A stretch of DNA of 10,543 nt from the NCBI GenBank assembly GCA_016765335.1, contig JAESQE010000455.1, positions 1-10,543 of the forward strand. The letters are read 5' to 3'. Below, piece after piece: positions 7,349 through 10,543 of the stretch. The translations under genes were made by a program, and so were the position numbers. A model generated the notes under the pieces. The model was not told where the DNA came from, searched no databases, and saw only the letters and a program-made list of their open reading frames with translations. The DNA comes from Planctomycetaceae bacterium. Lineage in GTDB: Bacteria; Planctomycetota; Planctomycetia; Planctomycetales; Planctomycetaceae. Positions within the stretch are counted from its first letter, which is position 1; the number at the start of each line of letters is the position of its first letter.

Positions 7349-7389
7349 AAAAAAGCCGCACACGATGAAATTCGCGTGCGGCTTTTTTT
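7349..7389 (+). terminator. Intrinsic terminator of glnA
   Basis: AAAAAA-GCCGCAC (stem to 7361) pairs with GTGCGGC (7376-7382), and CGA/TCG extends the stem past one A-C mismatch. Seven Ts follow directly (7383-7389). The A-run on the 5' side mirrors the T-run, so the structure would also terminate transcription from the opposite strand. Confidence 0.9.
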
Positions 7390-7520
7390 ACATAACGATC
7401 TATCAACAAACAGAAAGATTCGAATCACCAGGAAAACTCGACTTCAACTGGAAATTTCAAAATAAAACACCACAAAATAGTTTAAAGTGCAAAATTATTG
7501 ATTACTAGAGGGCGAGTAAG

Positions 7521-9773
7521 ATGGCATCCGGCGACATGGGTGCTAGCATGAGTCGAAAATTATCAGTTCAAAACACGAATGGATCCAGGTTGATGGCAGC
7601 TCCGAAAAAACTTTCAGCAAAACAGGCTAAGATAAACCTTGCGCAGGCCGAACTTCTGGCTGAGAAGGCATATAACAGCAGCTCCCCACAGGAACAAATC
7701 TTGCTGGTACAAGAAGCTTTGGAACTTTCTCAAGATTGCGTGAATGCCTATCTGCTTTTGTCGCAATTAGCAGAAACGTCTGAAGAGTCGCTTCCTCTAC
7801 TTCAACAAGCTGTCGAGGCTGGCCACCGAGTGCTCAAAGAAGACTTTGAGCACTCGATGGGAGTATTTTGGCTAGTACCAGAAACTCGACCGTACATGCA
7901 GGCCCGTCAATGGTTGTCGGAATGTCTGGTTGATCTTGGTCAGGTTGAAGAAGCAATCGATCATGACTGGAAAACTCTGCAATTGAATCCCAATGACAAC
8001 CAGGGAATACGCTATGCCCTGATGTCTAAACTTCTTCAAGTCAACCGAATTGATGACTTGGGCCGGTTGATCGGTCAGTATTCTGATGACTATTCTGCGG
8101 AATGGAAATACACTCAAGCTTTGCTCGCATTCATGAAAGAAGGCGACACCGCAGTCTCCCAAAAATTGCTTCATCAGGCCGAAGAGTACAACAAACATGT
8201 CCCGGAATATCTCACCAAAGTGAAGCCATTCCCTAGAGAACATCCGGAGAGCATTTCCCCAGGAGAAGATTCGGAAGCAGTCAGCTATTGTGGTGAATTC
8301 TTAAGGCACTGGCGAGGCATCTCTGGGGCGATTCCCTGGCTACGCAGTACTCTCTCAATTTCTCCTCAGAAAGATCCAGTGAAGAGGCCAAAGCTTCCAC
8401 ATTGGTCCAAAGTAAAACACCTCTTTGAACAAATCCCTCAAGATAAAGACATCCACTGGGAGGTCGATTTGATTCAATTGCAACCAAGTCCCACAGGTGT
8501 TCGAGCCTGGGTCTTCATTGTTGTAGAAGAGAATTCAGGCGAATTGGTAGCCAATGAGCTTTGGGAACAGCGACCACGCGACAGCGAACTTCTGCCCATA
8601 CTGCTGCAGGCAATCCGTTCTCCGGGAGATAGAGAACCGACTCGTCCAGGTCGGATTTACATGCGACGAAAGATGTTGCTGAAAGCCTGGTCACCCAAGC
8701 TGGCCCAAATTGATATTCAATGTAAATACTGTGACTCATTATTGTCAGTCATGGATGCTTCGGGCCAACTGCAGCAATATCTCGAAAGAGGTGAAGTCGA
8801 TATCTTAAGTGAGCATCTCGACTTGGAGCAAATCCCTCAGTCTATTGGTGAAGTCTGGCAGGTGGATGTTGCCCAGCTTCCCACATGGATCGAAATTGCT
8901 GGCCAGATGACTCGACCAACCGCGTGTCTCGTTTTTGATCCCGGAACTGATTTAGTTTTAAGTACAAACATTCGTGAAGAAGTGACTGACGAGATCTGGT
9001 GGGATACTATTAAGAACACGATGGTTCAACCTTTCGCAGGAGAAGCTCGACGCCCTGGCGTGATAGAGATCACACCTCATGCACCATTTGAAAACCTGAG
9101 GGATCGGCTCGAAGAAATTGGCGTCCGGTGCGTCGTCTGTGAAGAATTGCCACTCACGAAAGAATTGTTTACTGATCTGGCTGATCATCTTGGTGGTCCC
9201 CAGCGAATTCAGCCTCTGACCCGATCCCCCGGAATCTCTGTGGAACAAATTGGCCAGTTGTTTACCACAGCCGCCCAGTTCTACAGGGCGGCACCCTGGA
9301 ACAAGATTTCTGGCTATACGATTATTTGCATCGAAACCGACGATCTGAGTAGCGGTCCCTGGTATGCAATGATCATGGGGCAACAGGGAATGGAACTGGG
9401 GATCGCTCTCTACGAAGATCTTGAGTTACTCCAGATGATTCTGGCTGAGAAATTCAGTGATGAAGAAGGTTCACGCAGAACCTCGGCAATCTCCCTGACA
9501 TTCGGGGAAGAGTGGGATATTGCTCCGGAAGACCTGGATGCGATGAAGGAACACAATTGGCCCGTAGCAGATGCTGAGGCTTATCCTTCCGTGTTAAGAA
9601 TCAATCCGGGGATGACCATACGTGTCCCGCTAGCTTGGGAAATCGAACTACTTGTTGCATCTCTTCAATCGATCCTCAGTTTTCTCGACGAGCCGGGACT
9701 AACACATACTCACACGACAACGACGGCAACACGCGAATTCACACTCAAGCTAACGCAACTTCCCGGACAGTAA
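7521..9773 (+). CDS. Large TPR protein with two tandem DUF6930-like domains and a C-terminal alpha/beta domain
   Basis: A 750-residue protein of unknown function with no signal peptide or membrane segment. Residues 40-235 form a helical TPR/ST7-like region. Its strongest family blocks are FWLVPETRPYMQARQWL (116-132), LQLNPNDNQGIRYALM (153-168) and WKYTQALLAFMKEGD (195-209), a set I know from bacterial TPR proteins often carrying SEC-C or pRiA4b-like domains. Two copies of one alpha/beta unit follow, about 313-408 and 446-543. Each opens W-x-V-D-(L/V)-x-Q-L, has a hydrophobic strand near V-x-x-x-x-G, an RPG(R/V)I turn and a final (Y/V)C-(D/E) segment. I believe this unit is DUF6930-like, but I could not check it. 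Residues 590-725 form a third domain with WYAMIMGQQGMELGIALYED. GAGGG (7508-7512) lies 8 nt before the ATG. ATGs at 7536 and 7548 are alternatives. A regulatory or scaffolding role is only a guess. Confidence 0.85.
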   Translation: MASGDMGASMSRKLSVQNTNGSRLMAAPKKLSAKQAKINLAQAELLAEKAYNSSSPQEQILLVQEALELSQDCVNAYLLLSQLAETSEESLPLLQQAVEAGHRVLKEDFEHSMGVFWLVPETRPYMQARQWLSECLVDLGQVEEAIDHDWKTLQLNPNDNQGIRYALMSKLLQVNRIDDLGRLIGQYSDDYSAEWKYTQALLAFMKEGDTAVSQKLLHQAEEYNKHVPEYLTKVKPFPREHPESISPGEDSEAVSYCGEFLRHWRGISGAIPWLRSTLSISPQKDPVKRPKLPHWSKVKHLFEQIPQDKDIHWEVDLIQLQPSPTGVRAWVFIVVEENSGELVANELWEQRPRDSELLPILLQAIRSPGDREPTRPGRIYMRRKMLLKAWSPKLAQIDIQCKYCDSLLSVMDASGQLQQYLERGEVDILSEHLDLEQIPQSIGEVWQVDVAQLPTWIEIAGQMTRPTACLVFDPGTDLVLSTNIREEVTDEIWWDTIKNTMVQPFAGEARRPGVIEITPHAPFENLRDRLEEIGVRCVVCEELPLTKELFTDLADHLGGPQRIQPLTRSPGISVEQIGQLFTTAAQFYRAAPWNKISGYTIICIETDDLSSGPWYAMIMGQQGMELGIALYEDLELLQMILAEKFSDEEGSRRTSAISLTFGEEWDIAPEDLDAMKEHNWPVADAEAYPSVLRINPGMTIRVPLAWEIELLVASLQSILSFLDEPGLTHTHTTTTATREFTLKLTQLPGQ

Positions 9774-9799
9774 CGTAGGGTAGTTTCTCTGGCGGTTCT

Positions 9800-9837
9800 C
9801 ACAGACAGGAATGTCTGTGCTCCGTGTTTTTTATTTT
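9800..9837. terminator. Perfect 8-bp hairpin between convergent genes, with T-rich tail
   Basis: CACAGACA (9800-9807) and TGTCTGTG (9812-9819) form a perfect stem with a GGAA loop. TTTTTTATTTT follows at 9827-9837 after seven intervening bases. It lies between the convergent TPR gene and recG, so it probably ends the TPR transcript. The spacing to the T-run is longer than ideal. The core wording (ACAGACAGGAATGTCTGTG) resembles a hairpin I have seen repeated between planctomycete genes, so it may also be a dispersed repeat. Confidence 0.5.
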
Positions 9838-9847
9838 GGAGATCGAT

Positions 9848-10543
9848 TTACCCGGTGCGTGGTAGGTTGAGTTGTTTGCCGAAGCGTTTGATGACTCGAT
9901 TTTTTAATTCCGCGAATTCGGGTTGATCGATTGTGCCGGCATCGACCATTCTGCGAGCTGCTCTGCGGGTTTCGATAAGGATCTTTTCGTCACGTTTGAA
10001 ATTAGTCAGACGAAATGGCATCGTTCCCGATTGCTTTGTCCCTAGAACATTGCCGGGACCGCGCAGTTCGAAGTCTGCTTCTGCGATTTCAAAGCCGCTG
10101 GAAGTTCTTTCCATCGCAGCGAGTCGTTCTTGGGAATTTTCGTTTTCGGTATTGGAAAACAGAAAACAATATCCCTGATACTTTCCTCGACCGATCCGAC
10201 CTCGCAGTTGATGCAGTTGCGAAAGACCAAACTGATGTGCATCGAGAATCACCATCAACGTCGCATTCGGGACATCGACCCCGACCTCAACAACGGTTGT
10301 TGCAATCAAAGCGTCGAGCTGACGATCATGGAATTCATCCATGACTTCGTGCTGTTTGGGTCGATCAATCTGACCGTGCACCAGCCCCAACCGAAAGCCT
10401 TGAAGCGGCCCTTGGGAGAGTTCTTCTAAGGTTTGGATTGCACCAGCTGGGGCTTCGGGATCGTCTGAATCAACATACGGACAAATGATGTAAGCTTGCC
10501 GGCCGGCTTGGAGCTTTTCGCGAACAAAGCTCCAAGCCTTAGC
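9848..10543 (-). CDS. recG: ATP-dependent DNA helicase RecG, C-terminal third (partial)
   Basis: The last 231 residues of RecG, the superfamily 2 helicase that regresses stalled replication forks and branch-migrates Holliday junctions. The reading frame is open to the right window edge, so the catalytic N-terminal part and the wedge domain lie outside. Visible are QAYIICPYVDSDDPEA (the family's QAYVVCP segment), GLVHGQ (53-58 of the fragment), helicase motif V as TTVVEVGVDVPNA (82-94), and motif VI as FGLSQLHQLRGRIGRG (105-120). The RecG-specific tail follows, with ELRGPGNVLGTKQSG and the terminal helices. The gene ends TAA at 9848. It is convergent with the TPR gene, 74 bp apart. There is no sign of damage. 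Confidence 0.95.
   Translation of the reverse strand, partial: AKAWSFVREKLQAGRQAYIICPYVDSDDPEAPAGAIQTLEELSQGPLQGFRLGLVHGQIDRPKQHEVMDEFHDRQLDALIATTVVEVGVDVPNATLMVILDAHQFGLSQLHQLRGRIGRGKYQGYCFLFSNTENENSQERLAAMERTSSGFEIAEADFELRGPGNVLGTKQSGTMPFRLTNFKRDEKILIETRRAARRMVDAGTIDQPEFAELKNRVIKRFGKQLNLPRTG

Overview
The window looks like chromosomal DNA of a planctomycete (Planctomycetales, Gimesia/Rubinisphaera-like). This is inferred from three things: the style of the proteins (secreted ceramidase-like and PhoD-like hydrolases, a TPR plus repeated alpha/beta-domain protein, an archaeal-type COG2054 kinase), the many genes without a clear Shine-Dalgarno site, and intergenic repeat boilerplate. No species can be named from sequence alone. 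There are no tRNA or rRNA genes, CRISPR arrays, transposases or prophage genes.

Left part (1-5310), all on the minus strand and read right to left. First comes a secreted PhoD-family phosphatase (5310-3799), followed by a stem-loop and a repeat-bearing spacer. Next is a secreted neutral-ceramidase-like hydrolase, split by one frameshift near 2545. Its stop codon abuts an MfnE/COG2054-like amino-acid-kinase-family gene (2095-1448). That gene overlaps by ATGA a previously hidden 30-codon ORF with a CPKCG..C motif (1451-1359). An AlaC-type aminotransferase (1334-93) follows, and then the first 19 codons of a further gene that has a perfect AGGAGG and leaves the window at the left edge. The tight spacing suggests that ceramidase, kinase, small ORF and perhaps aminotransferase are co-transcribed.

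Middle (5311-7520). A 563-bp divergent spacer separates phoD from glnA (type I glutamine synthetase, plus strand). It holds a textbook sigma-54 -24/-12 element with an 8-bp dyad upstream, then a leader of about 370 nt with a strong stem just before the glnA ribosome binding site. Downstream of glnA come a nested stem-loop and a strong intrinsic terminator.

Right part (7521-10543). A 750-residue TPR protein carries two tandem copies of an uncharacterised alpha/beta domain and a further C-terminal domain. It is convergent with the C-terminal third of recG (minus strand, cut by the right edge). A perfect 8-bp hairpin lies between the two genes.

The most interesting items are the overlapping zinc-ribbon-like small ORF beside the C1-cofactor-type kinase, the sigma-54/long-leader architecture of glnA, the clean frameshift in the ceramidase-like gene, and the 'GTGGCTAA' repeat spacer. 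No complete new system is evident.
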